Origin: Mytilisepta virgata
Taxonomy: Eukaryota; Mollusca; Bivalvia; Mytilida; Mytilidae
Length of the DNA: 64,000 nt
Direction of reading: 5' to 3'
NCBI GenBank assembly: GCA_028015205.1
Contig: JAPWFG010000026.1
Span: 496,001-560,000, forward strand
The number at the start of each line of letters is the position of its first letter. Within the stretch, counting starts at the first letter, position 1. The notes beneath the pieces are model-generated. The model had not been told where the DNA came from. It was given only the letters and a program-made list of their open reading frames with translations, and ran no database searches. The translations under genes were made by a program, and so were the position numbers. Positions 1-11,335 of the stretch are shown here, in pieces.

Positions 1-240
1 CCCATTTTGATGCACAAGATGTGCTTATTTCGTCGATTTACAACTCATAATTTGTGTTCAAGGCATAAAATGTTGAAAACCAAAACGCCAATTCAAAAGG
101 CGGAAGAGCGAATTAAAACATTCCAAAATGACCAAAAAGTGTAAAGCCAAAACCGCCCAAGGACAGCTATGCACAAGGGAGATACTCCTTTGTTTTCACG
201 AATTTTACAATGTTGTAACAGTGAATTTTAAGTAAAACCT
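1..240 (+). repeat. Dispersed mussel-type repeat, uninterrupted copy
   Basis: A second copy of this sequence occurs at 40064-40221 and continues at 46996-47075. Shared blocks include TTTGATG(C/T)ACAAGATGTGC, TAAAATGTTGAAA, GTAAAGCCAAAACCG and GAGGGAGATACTCC. The copy here runs straight through from the GTAAAGCC block to the GGGAGATACTCC block, so it shows what the other copy looked like before a 6.8-kb insertion. I see no coding potential. It may be the tail of a retroelement, but I cannot show that from this window. Confidence 0.7.
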
Positions 241-1140
241 AACAATGTTGGGCAAAATACCAGCAACTGCATGCGTTGGGAATACCCTTCGGATCTTGGA
301 GTCCAACAGCAGCAGCATCGACACAGTAATAGCTCGGTTAAGATAATTTTAGTCACAGGGAAGATTTTTGTGGAAATCATATATCTTATCATGATTCATA
401 AGAAGCTTGAACATTCAGTAATATCGTAGAAATCTTAGCGTTTAGGCACAAGCTCCAAAAAGCGTCTCACGTACGAAAGTCATTCTAGCAAGAGAGTGAA
501 CGAACGTCTGCCGCTGTGTAGAGCTTCGATTAGACCAAGAAAAAATACATGTGTTTACGCTAACATGCTCTTATAAATTAGGGTTGGCATGTAGGTATTA
601 CTGTGTATTTTTTTTTCCAAATGTTTTTGACTGGTTTATATAATAGACACATTCTGACTTTAATAGTGCTTGTTCAAAGTTAGCAACAAAAAAAAAGAAA
701 AAAAAGAAAAACTATACTGTAGGCATAACGTTATGGTATGTAGAGTTAGCGGAAACAGAGCAATTTTTTGGGGGCTTTAGTAAAAGAATATAGATATTTC
801 TGGTGACCTGTTGTACAAAATATAGATATTCACATAAAACATGTTGGGTAAATATGGGATATTTAGGCATGAAGAACGCGATAATGAACCATTTTAATAG
901 TCATAATATACCTTTTATATTTATTAATAGTTAAATAAATCGTAACTACATGTATACAAAAGGTGTCATAATACTTAAGATCATGCAACGATTTTAAACA
1001 TAGACACTTTCTAAAAAGTTGGTAAGTAGAACAGTTGCTGAAGACCTAATAGTCAGCCACCGAGGAAAATAGGAATTCATATTCATACCGCAGATTATTT
1101 ATCATAAAAATCTTATGATTACATTTGTACCAGGAAAAAA
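241..1140. other. No recognisable feature
   Basis: AT-rich sequence with short homopolymer runs and no convincing open frame, splice-flanked exon or repeat structure. Confidence 0.5.
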
Positions 1141-2754
1141 CTAGAGGCTCTCACCTGGATTCACCTAGAGCAGGACTAACAATTTAAGTGTTGCAGTTAT
1201 TTGGCTATGTTAAACTAAGTTCAGCTGTGGCAGTCATCTTGGTTGACAGTACAGGTCAATGGACACATTTCTAAATAAAACCATCTAAGGACCATTTCTG
1301 CTAAGTTTTGTTCTAACTGGCTAAGTGATTTCAGATGAGAAGATTTTTAAATAAATTTTCCTATAGGGTCCTATATTTAACAAAGTTCGGCCGTGACGGC
1401 CATATTGGTTGACAATCCGGGTGATCGGACACATTTCTGAAAGAGGACCATCTAAGGACCAATGCTGCCAAGTTTAGTTCCAATTGGCTCAGTAGTTTCA
1501 GACGAAAATATTTTTGAGTAAATTTCCAAAAGATTCTTATGTTAAACTAAGTTCGGGTGTGGCGGCCATCTTGGTTCACAGTCCACGAAATCGGACATAT
1601 TTCTGAAAAGGACGTCCTAAGCACCATTGCTACCAAGTCTGGTTCCAATATGTCAAGTAGTTTCAGACAAGATTTTTCAATGAATTTTACCGTAGGACCC
1701 TATGTTAAACTTAGTTTGGCTGTGGCGGCCATCTTGGTTCACAGTCCGGGTCATCGGAAAAAACTCTGAAAGAGGACCATCTAAGGTCCACTGCTACCAA
1801 GTCTAGTTCTAATTGGCATAGTGGTTTCAGATTATCAGATTTTTGAGTGAATTTCCCATAGGGTCCTATGTTAAACAAAGTTCGTCTGTGGCGGAGATCT
1901 TGGTTAACAATCCACAAAATCGGACACATTTCTGAAAGACGACCTCCTAAGGACCATTACTGCCAATTTTGGTTCCAATTGGCCTTGTAGTTTCATAGAA
2001 GATTTTTTAAATTCACCCGCCCCCCTTTTTCTATTTTAAGTAACAACAGCCCTGTCGTTTGGATGTCGGGGATGCTCGACATAGTTTTAGAAGGGGCCAC
2101 CCAGGGACCATTTCATCAAAGTTTGGTCTCAATTGGCCCAGTGGTTTCAGAGGAGAAGATTTTTAAAGGAAATTTTACGATGGATGCCGTCTTTAAAGGG
2201 CAAAAACTCCTATAAGGGGTAAATCAATGAATTTGGTCATGTTGACTTATTTGTAGATCTTACTTCGTTGAACATTTTTGCTGTTTACAGTTTGTCTTTA
2301 TCTATAATGATATTCAAGAAAATAACTTAAAACTGCAAAATGTCCTTAAAATTAACAATTCAGAGGCAATAACCCAACAAAGGGTTGACCGATTCTTCTG
2401 AAAATGTCATGGCAGGTACATCGTGATCTGATAAACATTTTTACCCCATTTCAATTCTGCTCTAAATGCTTTAGTTTTGAGATATAAGACAAAAACTGTA
2501 GTTTACCCCTATGTTCTATTTTTAGCCATGTCAGCCATGTTGGTTGGGTCATCGGACATATTTTGTAAAGTAGATACCCTTATGATGCTAGTGGCCACGT
2601 TTGGATCCATTTGGCCTAGTAGTTTCAGAGGAGAAGATTTTTGTAAAAGTTGCAGATGATGACGGACGACGATGGATGACGGACGACGATGGACGACGGA
2701 CGCCAAGTGATGAGAAGAGCTTAGTCGACCCTTTGGGTCAGCTAGGTCAGCTAA
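1141..2754 (-). mobile_element. Non-autonomous hairpin-ended element (TTAGCTCA class)
   Basis: Read on the minus strand, the element starts at 2754 with TTAGCTGACCTAGCTGACCC, a decayed form of the head TTAGCTCACCTGGCC. It then has a GTCCGTCGTC-rich tract and ends at 1141 with GAGAGCCTCTAG followed by TT. The body is a tandem array with a period of about 165 bp: the phrase GGCGGCCATCTTGGTT or a close variant recurs near 1227, 1391, 1558, 1722 and 1887. Relatives lie at 24735-25025, 36884-37268, 44796-45526 and 62127-63446. There is no transposase, so it must be mobilised in trans if at all. The short open frames here fall inside the repeat and are not genes. Confidence 0.72.
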
Positions 2755-3544
2755 AAAAAAGCCAGCTCAGACTTTTAAGTAAGTTTCTGCTGTCTAAATA
2801 ATGTAACATCATTTTATAATCCAAATTTTAATGATAACGTGCCCCTTACATCTTATATAACCACGGAAATTCAAAACAGTGTAAAAATCAACTATTAAAA
2901 TAAGGGTATAGCATGGTATCACGGTGCAATTATTAAGCGTAAAACGTTAGAAAGCATTGTGTATATGCAACTATAATAAATTCACCAATACATTTTTACA
3001 GAATATTTCTCGGCTCAAATAAGGAGTGTGTTTTAAGTATCCAAGTGTCTAAAGCCAAGACAATGTCTTCCAAGTCACTTGTTTTTGTATCATTTTTTAT
3101 TTAGTATATATTGAAGTTTTTCCCATTACTATGGTACCGGTCACTTTGTTGGTAATAACACCGTATTTGCTGTTATAAGGTGTTTATACAATAGAGGTCT
3201 GAGTTCCCACGAAGACTGTTTCAGCTCTCGGCCGAATATTCCGATACTCAGTTGCCGCAGTGTTTGTGGTTTGTTCTCTTTTATGTTCTTTTAGTCTGAG
3301 GGTCTGTAGATTGGATGGCATTTCATGAATTGGTAGGTTTTTTTCATTTCTGACAGGCTAATTGCTAAAGTAACTGATTTTCGAATAAAAAGATATTAAA
3401 CTTGAAAGATATTACATGACTTTTGTGTACATTACTAAACGATTCTATTCACAAAATATGCAGTTATTTTCTATAACATCCTATAATAAGTATACATTTG
3501 GATAAAACAAATCAGAAATCTATGATTACAAAGTTCACCTCACT
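2755..3544. other. No recognisable gene
   Basis: AT-rich spacer. The part around 3170-3300 (GTTATAAGGTGTTTATACA, TGTTTGTGGTTTGTTCTC) resembles the stretch at 15420-15620, so it probably belongs to a dispersed repeat. Confidence 0.4.
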
Positions 3545-5030
3545 CCCCCACTAATGTTAGTGTGTGCCTATGTAGCTCCCCGAGATGCATCCTTTCAGCA
3601 GAAATGAACTCGGACGTAAAACTTAACCTAAGTAAATGGAGCACGATAAGTAGGTCGGAGTGGCCTTATTTTGGTGGGAGGCTGTGTTACCCCGCGAGAT
3701 ACATCCTCACACCAAGTAATATGATTCTAGGTCGGTTGGTATCGGAGAACTGAACTCGGACGTAAAAATTAACCTAAGTCAATGAAGAGCGATAAATCGG
3801 TCAGAGTGACTTTATTTTGTTGGGGGGGGGGGGGGGGGGGCTGTTATTCCCGAGATACACCCTGACACCAAGTAATATGATTTGGGTCCCTTGGTATCGG
3901 AGAATTGAACTCTGACCTAAAACTTATCCTAAGCCAATGAAACGCAACAAGTAGGTGAAAGTGACCTAATTTTGGTGAGAGGATGTGTTACCCTCCGAGA
4001 TACACCCTGACACCAAGTAATATGATTGTAGCTCCCTTGGATAAAACAAATAACAAATCTCGTTCCTCCACTAATTTTAATGTATGGCTGGGTAGCTCCC
4101 CGAGATGCATCCTTACAGCAAGTAATATGATTGTAGGTTGCTTGGTTTCGGATAATTGAACTCGGACGTAAAAATTAACCTAAGTAAATGAAGCGCGATA
4201 AGTAGGTCGGAGTGACCTTATTTTGGTGGGAGGCTGTACATGTGCTACTTCCGAGATACACCCCGACACCAAGTAATATGATTTAAGGTCCTTTGGTATC
4301 AGAGAATTAAACTCGGACGTAAAACTTAACCTTAGTCAATGAAGTTTGAAAAGTAGTACAGGGTAACCTAATTTTGGTGGGAGGCTGTGTTTCTCCCGGA
4401 TATGTACCCTGACACCAAGTATTATGAGTGTATGTCCGTTGGTGTCAGAGAACTGAACTCGGACGTAAAACTTAACCTAAGTCAATGAAACGCAACAAGT
4501 AGGTGAGAGTGACCTAATTTTGGTGGGAGGCTGTGTTACTCCCCGAGATGCACCCTGACACCAAGTAATATGATTGTAGGTAGCTTGGTTTCGGATAATT
4601 GAACTCGGACGTAAAAATTAACATAAGTAAATGAAGAGCGATAAGTAGGTCGGAGTTGCCTTATTTTGTTGGAGGCTGGGTTACCCCGCGAGATACATCC
4701 TAACACCAAGTAATATGATTTAAGGTCCTTTGGTATCGGAGAATTGAACTCGGACGTAAAACTTAACCTAAGTCAATGAAGTTCGAAAAGTAGTACAGAG
4801 TAGCATAATTTTGGTGGGAGGCTGCGTTACTTTCGGAGATGCACCCTGACACCAAGTATTATGAGTGTATAACCGTTGGTGTCAGAGAACTGAACTCGGA
4901 CTTAAAACTTAACCAGTGAAACACAGTGAAACACAGTGAGTAGGTCAGAGTGACCTAATTTTGGTGGGAGGCTGTGTTACTCCACGAGATGTATCCTCAA
5001 ACAAAGTAATATGATTGTAGGTCAATTTGA
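3545..5030 (+). repeat. Satellite array, unit about 146 bp
   Basis: About nine to ten head-to-tail units. The marker TGAACTCGGACGTAAAA or a close variant starts at 3605, 3751, 3906, 4157, 4318, 4454, 4600, 4745 and 4891, giving a dominant spacing of 145-146 bp with some indels and a partial unit near 4050. Each unit also has GGTGGGAGGCTGTGTTAC, then CCGAGAT(G/A)CA(C/T)CCTGACA and CCAAGTAATATGATT. A run of about 19 G interrupts the unit near 3822-3840. Open frames inside it (for example at 3562-3753) do not persist through the array. Confidence 0.92.
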
Positions 5031-6300
5031 ATGTTAAAACTGTTTTTTGACATAAAACTTAAAAGCCAGTCAACCGTGTAATATGTGTCATGTGACATTC
5101 ATCTTATGTTACATGGTCAGTCTCTTCAACGTGTACCTGCACACAAAAAATATATGACCCTATATTAACTAGTAACTGAGAACTAGTTGCGGACGCTTAG
5201 GAATTAACTCAGGTGTAACACCAATCAACTTGAACAAAACACTATTTGATCAATAGGATATTCAGTTTTCAATGCACATAGTACAAGTAAATGTGTGAAT
5301 TCTAAAAACATTTTACTCTATTTTAAACTTACCTTTCATACCTACAAAAATCATAACCGTTCAAAACAAAAGTTGTTGACGTTTCTACAAAGTATAAGTG
5401 TTAAAAACTGTTATTAAACACAACCTACACGTATTTTCACTGCACAATCTATTGTATCTAAAAGAAGTTTCATGTAACTCCATAAAATTGTGAGTACCAC
5501 CGGAATGACTTTTTGAACTTCACGACGGGTGCTCTATACGGAGAAGAAACTGCTTAGCCTACATGAGCACCTTAGTTCACTCCTGGTTTTATAGTTTTTG
5601 TTGTTCTCAGTGTTTATTTGTTGTGCTTGCTTTTGTTCATTTGTTTTACCGGGTTTGTCTGTCTAATGGGTTGCCTTTTTGGTAAACTCCTTAGGTATAG
5701 TAGTCCTCTTTATACGTTAATTTGGATTTTCTCCCCTTTTCATCTGGTTTTTGGAAAAGGGCCTCGTTTAAAAAAAAATTAGCATAATTTACACATTGTT
5801 TGAAGTATTATTTTCTATAATTTATCTAAGCAAACTAGCAACATCCATCCCTGTCAATATGGCTTTTCATACCCCATCATCCGTTTGAATGTACGTAATC
5901 ACTAAAGATCAACTAGCATAAATTTTTCGAGATTTCATCGTAATATACATTTATAGGTGTTTTTAAATTCGTGGATTAAGTTGTCCTCGAAATCCATCAA
6001 CACTGCTGTACCACGTATAAGTGTTTCACAGTATTCTATAAAATGTTTTTTCACAAAGTTTTCTATTCTATATCAATTTAAATAAATCTATGTGTTTTTA
6101 CCACAACCGTTCTAATTATATATATGGTATACTATTACTACCATTCTCTTGACCTCATATACATGATGCTTCATACAAAATGTTTGCCGACCAATTCCAA
6201 AGGAGATTCTAAAGTTTTAACCAACCAGAAACAAACAAAATACAAACGTCATTGCAACCTTAAAATAATTCTTTATGCAATGTATGTAAATTAAGTGTTC
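5031..6300 (+). repeat. Duplicated block A with an embedded retroelement 3' tail
   Basis: From about 5170 to 6290 this region is repeated at 31020-32195. Shared landmarks are GATATTCAGTTTTCAATGCA, CATCTAAGCAAACT, GAATGTACGTAATCACTAAA and GACCAAT followed by AAAGGAGATTCTAAAGTTTT. Inside it, 5515-5770 is a copy of the tail that follows the reverse transcriptase remnant at 27560-27830 (CTTCACGACGGGTG, TTCACTCCTGGTTTT, GGGTTTGTCTGTC). No open frame is conserved between the two copies. 5031-5170 is AT-rich and unassigned. Confidence 0.75.
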
Positions 6301-6790
6301 AAGTAGTTTCTGAGAAAAGAAATATTTCAAACAATTGAGAATTAGGAGCAAATGGTAGACGAGATATTATAAGCCAAATTCAAAAAAATCCCTTGTATAA
6401 GGAGAGTTTAAGAAGACCGACGATGATCAATGGGCGGACAAGATGAGCTTTGAACCCAGCGTCCTCCCACCAAGTAAAAACACCGGTTCCTTTTTAAAAC
6501 AGCCTTTGAAACTGAGATCAGGGGACTAGTCACTCTTTGCTTGTTGTTAGAAGTATTTGTATTGTTCAATATTGTGTATTTGTTAATCTGTTTTGTCCCA
6601 AACTCTATGTTTAATAACAACAAAGTAATTTGTATTTGATATATAGATTTGTACTGATCGTCGCACAAGCTTTAACATACTAAATTTAAGTTTGAGTTAT
6701 ATTTAAATTGAAGTTCACAAAGTGGAATAAAAAAGAACTGCATTCTAATCCTTATTCAAATCAAAATTGCTATAAAAATTTGCAATTTTA
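6301..6790. other. Downstream flank of the B-box gene
   Basis: AT-rich non-coding sequence just 3' of the minus-strand gene. An AATAAA on the minus strand (plus positions 6787-6792) overlaps the stop codon. If it serves as a polyadenylation signal the 3' UTR would be very short. The small minus-strand open frame at 6408-6668 has no recognisable domain. Confidence 0.4.
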
Positions 6791-8497
6791 TTAACACATC
6801 TTATACAAAAATGCTGGACCATTTTGATTCACTATTAACAGTTTTCTTTTAGTCAAATCAATATCGATCGCCCATGGATACACCAATCCATCTTTCTGAC
6901 AAAGTAGTTGTCTATTCTTCTTTCCATCAGGTGACAGTACGACGACACTGTGATTATTACATGATGCAATGTACACGTTACCACTGTTATCTAGAGTTAC
7001 ACTACGTGGACGGTACAAAACTGCCGCATCATTAAACACCCACAGCTCCTCTCCTTTCGTATTGTAACATGTCACGGTGTCATTGTATGAGTAAGTTTGA
7101 TATATATTGTCACCGTATAATGTTATATAAGACCAACCATACAATCCACCTTGTTTAACTACTGTAGTTATACTGTCATCCTGTATCTGAATTCTTTGTA
7201 TTCCCTTCCCATTAACACAACACCACAAGGATCCATTCTTATATGTTATACCATAAACTGCAGCTGCTATTTTAATTTCCTTCACAACCTTGGCAGTTTC
7301 AATGTTTACAAAATGAATCCCTAACGCACTTGATACAGCAACAGATCTTCCATCTATGATTGTAATGTCGCGGGTTTTAATGTTTTGAAGGGATATTTCC
7401 TTTGTCAATGAACCGTTTTCTTTAAGAATTACAATACGATTATTATTATTGTCATTCAATATTATTTCTCCATTTTGCAAAATGCAGCAACCAAAAATGT
7501 CAACAGAATTTAACTTTTTTCTCGGAACATCAATTTTAGATTCTAAAGTTACCTTGATATCTTCAATTGACTTTGGGGGTACGGGATGTACAAGCGATAG
7601 AATTTGAGCTTGTTTTTCCTTTCCTGTTGTAAGGTTCAGTGGCGTGGGAGATGTTTCGGTAGTTAATGACCCAAAACATGATATCGAAGATACCAAACCA
7701 GTGATCCTTTCGTCAATAGTACACTTCAATTGGATTTGCTGAATACATATATCTCCATACAACGAGTTCATGTACTGCTCCTCTTTGACGATCTTATCTT
7801 CAATTTGTTTACTTCCGATGAAAGTCTGGAGGGGAGATGCGTGCTCTTTCACTGCTGCAATGTCATTTTCTAGATCTTTTACGATTTTCGATTTCTCTTT
7901 AAAAACTGTAAGAGTAGTTTCAATTTTAGATTTAGCATTCTCTTCTCTTAGTCTAAGCTCTTCTTGTATTTGTTTTTCCAAAGCATCCAAATGGGAGATA
8001 ACTCTGTTCCGAATTTCTTTAATTTCATTCTGGTACTTTTTTCGCTGTTCATGGAGCAATGTTAAGTTATCAGACCGATTCTTTATTATTTTATTTAAGT
8101 TTGATTTCATACATTTTAGACTTGTCTCAAGGTGGTCAAGCAATGATGACATATTTGACTTCTTTACTATTTCTTCTATAGCCGACAGACCTACGCATTC
8201 TTTATGTGTTGTAGAAACACAAACTGGACAACAGAGCTTATCGTGGATAGGGCAGAATAGCTGATATTTGGACTCGTGTTCATCGCAGTAATTCGTTATC
8301 TTTGCAACAGTAGGAGGTAGCTTTTTGTAGTTGTCAATCAAAACTACAGTATGTTTTCTGGTTCCGCGAGAAGATCTATGATGGGTTTCACAAGAAGAGC
8401 ACAAACCTTCATCACACTCAGGGCACCAGTGATCTGCAGATTTTGATATATTTTGATATTCACAAACTCCACAGATAAATCCATCAGACGTTGCCAT
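6791..8497 (-). CDS. TRIM-like double B-box, coiled-coil, NHL-like beta-propeller protein
   Basis: A complete 568-residue protein in one coding exon. It has no RING: the chain opens with B-box 1 (C9, C12, C25, C28, C33, C36, H39/H40, H49), then B-box 2 (C71, H74, C82, H85, C90, C93, H98). A heptad-like helical stretch at about residues 118-250 is the coiled coil, and the C-terminal part (about 320-568) has repeated strands such as NGEIILNDNNNNRI and NSGNVYIASCNNHSVVVLSP, typical of NHL-type propellers. Known relatives are TRIM56/TRIM71-like proteins, expanded in bivalves and often linked to innate immunity. Without a RING it is unlikely to be a ubiquitin ligase alone and may act as an adaptor; that is inference. 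A TTTTTATTAG splice acceptor ends at 8513, 15 nt upstream of the ATG, so a 5' UTR intron is likely. A shortened duplicate lies at 47658-48699. Confidence 0.93.
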   Translation of the reverse strand: MATSDGFICGVCEYQNISKSADHWCPECDEGLCSSCETHHRSSRGTRKHTVVLIDNYKKLPPTVAKITNYCDEHESKYQLFCPIHDKLCCPVCVSTTHKECVGLSAIEEIVKKSNMSSLLDHLETSLKCMKSNLNKIIKNRSDNLTLLHEQRKKYQNEIKEIRNRVISHLDALEKQIQEELRLREENAKSKIETTLTVFKEKSKIVKDLENDIAAVKEHASPLQTFIGSKQIEDKIVKEEQYMNSLYGDICIQQIQLKCTIDERITGLVSSISCFGSLTTETSPTPLNLTTGKEKQAQILSLVHPVPPKSIEDIKVTLESKIDVPRKKLNSVDIFGCCILQNGEIILNDNNNNRIVILKENGSLTKEISLQNIKTRDITIIDGRSVAVSSALGIHFVNIETAKVVKEIKIAAAVYGITYKNGSLWCCVNGKGIQRIQIQDDSITTVVKQGGLYGWSYITLYGDNIYQTYSYNDTVTCYNTKGEELWVFNDAAVLYRPRSVTLDNSGNVYIASCNNHSVVVLSPDGKKNRQLLCQKDGLVYPWAIDIDLTKRKLLIVNQNGPAFLYKMC

Positions 8498-8689
8498 TGT
8501 TATATGTTTTGCCTAATAAAAAATAGTATTGTTATAAATTTCTGAAATTCATAAACAACTAGAGATTGTGTGTCTCTAACACACGGATGCCCCGTAATTC
8601 TTCACATTAAATTCCTATCTGTTATTTATGACAGGAAATTATTGTAGATTATTTTTAGTATATGAAAGTGTCATCATATATGCAGGGAC

Positions 8690-8900
8690 CTCGGTGGTCG
8701 AATAGTCAAGGTAGTTCGTCATGACCACTTATGATCAGTAGCCTGTAGTCAACACAACTTGTGGCGGGGTGTGTTACACTCTGATCTTAATTGACAAGGA
8801 TTGCCAATTTCCTACCGAATGTCGGTAGTTTTCTCCGGGTACTCCGGCCTCCCCCATCAGAAAAATGGCGTAAAACCCCAACAAACAAAAAAACGAACAT
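8690..8900 (+). mobile_element. SINE, tRNA-headed, copy 1
   Basis: The 5' part GGACCTCGGTGGTCGAATAG resembles a tRNA A-box region. The body holds TTCTCCGGGTACTCCGGC followed by CATCAGAAAAATGGCGTAAAACC, and the end is an A-rich CAAACAAAAAAACGAAC tail. The same core recurs at 20965-21180. This matches a SINE family that I recall as common in bivalves, with the conserved core TCTCCGGGTACTCCGGC. The B box is eroded. It lies about 200 bp upstream of the B-box gene and is not part of it. Confidence 0.78.
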
Positions 8901-8984
8901 CATATATGCAATTTGCATCAATTTGTATACTATTGAAAATAATGCTAAACTCTGTTTTCCCAATCATTAAATTCTAATGAAATC

Positions 8985-9560
8985 ACTCAAACGTGACTGT
9001 CATTGTGAAATATCAATAATACATTTCCATAGGTTCCTTAATATATTAACACCTACATGCAAAAATTAAATCAAAGTCACTCAAGCATAAAATGTAGGTC
9101 ATGGTGAGTCAAATGTTGCTTAGTTGCACTATATAAATTGATTGTAGTTGTGAAATATCAGCAATATACTACCGTAGGTTCTTTAATAATATACAAACAT
9201 TTGATCAAAGTCATTTAAGCATAAAATGCAGGTCACGCTGTCTGAAATGTTGCTGAATTGTTTTGTACTATATACGATTATTGTAGTTGTGAAATATCAT
9301 CAATATACTACCATAGGTTCTTTGAAAATAAACCCAAATACAAATAGTCACTAAAACATAAAATATAGGCCAGGGAGACTCATTCTTTTGCTTTTAACAT
9401 CATTGATATATCTTAATATGTTTATGAGAAATCGTCCTAAACACAAAATCTTAACTGAGTCAGTCATGAATGAAATGTAAGTCATAATGACCCAACTGAT
9501 GGAGAAATGCATTATATAATGTACACATGTAAGAGAATTATACTGAAAAAGTATCATTAA
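8985..9560 (+). repeat. Tandem array, unit about 142 bp
   Basis: The phrase GTGAAATATCA starts at 9005, 9150 and 9289, each followed by (A/T)ATACTACCATAGGTTCTTT or a variant, a CAAAGTCA(C/T)T(C/T)AAGCATAAAAT block and AAATGTTGCT. More units of the same family lie at 12360-12690, and a decayed one at 15720-16010. No coding potential. Confidence 0.82.
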
Positions 9561-10150
9561 TATAACACGCTGGATTCCTTGGGCATGAAATTAAAGGCAA
9601 AAATTTATTGAATTCACTCATCCATTTAATGAAGGTCAAAGTTGCCCAAATGACGGCCATCTGTGTTCAGTTCAGCTAAGGGGATTGTTAGTGGTATAAT
9701 ATCATTGAAATATCACATTGGCTTTCTGAGAATTGGACCTAAACACACAAACAGCATAGTTGTGTACAGGATATTGTTACGTTATAGTAATCTGTTTCCA
9801 TGACAACCGGTCTTTTATGAATCTCAATACCAATATGCATATTATTTCCATATAATAGTTCTTTATATTACGTGATGGCGGCCCCGAAAAAAATGGAGCC
9901 CTTATTTTTAAGAGTATAGAGTGTCTATACAGGATCGAAATTATCTTTCAATGTTTACAACAGGCTCATGATTTCTTACGTATATAATTTTACGCAAACA
10001 TTAAGAGGTAAATGGTTAACAAATTGATAACGTTTTTAATGTTCTGTAAATTATTTCCAATTTATACTACATGTATAACGTAATAAAGTTTCATTTTACT
10101 CAGCGCTGATTTTGAACAAGAGTGGACACACTACATGTCTCGCCTGAGTA
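9470..10150 (+). repeat. Duplicated block B
   Basis: Repeated at about 37290-38255. Shared segments include AACACNNTGGATTCCT, CATGAAATTAAAGGCAAAA, GGTATAATATCATTGAA, TATATAATTTTACGCA, ATGTTCTGTAAATTATTTCC and TTTCATTTTACT(C/T)AGCGCTGA. A short ACGTGATGGCGGCCC motif with an A-rich run sits at the same relative place in both copies. No conserved open frame. Confidence 0.75.
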
Positions 10151-10229
10151 TGCACATGGACTCAGAATAATGATTTTCTGATACCCGACATTGCAAGTCA
10201 AAGGAAAATGCGTTAAAAGAAAAAATGGT

Positions 10230-10630
10230 CAAGCGATAAATTGTCTGAATGTATGTCATTCAAGCCTAAAACTGTGTCCAAGGAGAGCTGTCGTGTCTCA
10301 GACTGGTATGTACCCACCAAAAACTATCTATAGACCAAAAAGTTGAGAAACGGACTTATTTGTAAAAATGGGAAAAAAGACACTCAAGCCTAAAATTGAG
10401 GTCAATTTGGATATAGGTGTTACTGCTACCGAAAAATGGACTTAATCATGAAAATGTGACTCAAGTCTTAAATTCAATCAAGGTCTCAGACAGCCATTTA
10501 CCCACCAAGCACTATCTATATACCAAATATGGTTGTTCTATGTACTGCAGGTGCTGAGAAATGGACATTATCCCAAACGTGAAAGTCAGTTGGGTCAAGG
10601 GTATTGCATGGAAAATGAGGGAGACAGGAA
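10230..10630 (+). repeat. Tandem repeat family C, forward copies
   Basis: Imperfect units of about 150 bp containing TCAAGCCTAAAA, ACTGGTATGTACCCACCAA, AACTATCTAT(A/T)GACCAAA and a GCTGAGAAATGGAC block. The same family occurs forward at 32190-33000 and inverted at 50870-53100. Confidence 0.75.
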
Positions 10631-10984
10631 AGAACTGGAGATACAACACACTTAATCCATTCCCATGTGCCCATTGTGCTTATACACTAGTAAATGTGTA
10701 GAAATTTTGAAATTTAATTACAAGTTCAACTACTGACTAAATTGACTTCTGGATTTGGATTCCATGGGTTCAAAATAATTTCGTTATTTGTGGATTTCGG
10801 AAGTTTTGGCAATCATCATGATCATCGTACATAATACCCGATAATGGTTGATGGAGGTGCGTACTGGCCTCATCCAAATCACAATATTCACGTGGATTCG
10901 TATGCACATCTGCACGTCAGGATCTTGCTATTGACTAATACCATAGAAAAGGAGTTTCACACAAGGTGAATATGGCAGTAGTAA
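10631..10984. other. No recognisable feature
   Basis: AT-rich, apparently single-copy within the window. No exon or repeat signature seen. Confidence 0.4.
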
Positions 10985-11335
10985 AGATCAAAGCATTTCC
11001 TTCACAGGGTTTTTAAAATATCGGCAAAAGAATACCGTAGCGATAAAATAAAACACTGGGAAAAGTCGTAAATCCAAATCCAAGAAAAAGACAAAGTCAA
11101 GAGAATGGAACACAGAAAACAAAGAACGCCACAGGGATACACATATATTTAAAAGAATAAAAAAAGCATAATAAACTAAACAAAAAAAAACCAAGACAGA
11201 ACAGAAATTAAAGCACTCGCAATACGAACTCCCACTAAGAATCGGGATGGCATCAGGTGTTCCGGAAGGATAAGCATTTCCTGTTCCATTTGTTATGTTC
11301 CATAATCGCACGAGTTTGTCTTGCCCGCTCACGGT
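10985..11335 (-). mobile_element. 3' tail of a retroelement, minus orientation
   Basis: On the minus strand it reads AATGCTTATCCTTCCGGAAC then ACCTGATGCCATCCCGATTC, TTAGTGGGAGTTCGTATTGC and a T-rich stretch. This parallels the tail at 27600-27800 (CTTCCGGAGCACCTGGGTTC, TTTATAGGAGTTCGCG). No reverse transcriptase frame is attached, so this is a 5'-truncated copy. The 137-residue minus-strand open frame across it (10988-11401) is a by-product. Confidence 0.6.

Noticed and set aside
3545..5030. Possible CRISPR array
   Set aside because: The repeats are contiguous 146-bp units without unique spacers, and the genome is animal.
7770..8264. 164-codon plus-strand frame
   Set aside because: Antisense shadow of the B-box/coiled-coil gene.
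8690..8770. Functional tRNA gene
   Set aside because: Only an A-box-like start is visible. The B box and the cloverleaf are not intact, and the sequence continues as a SINE.
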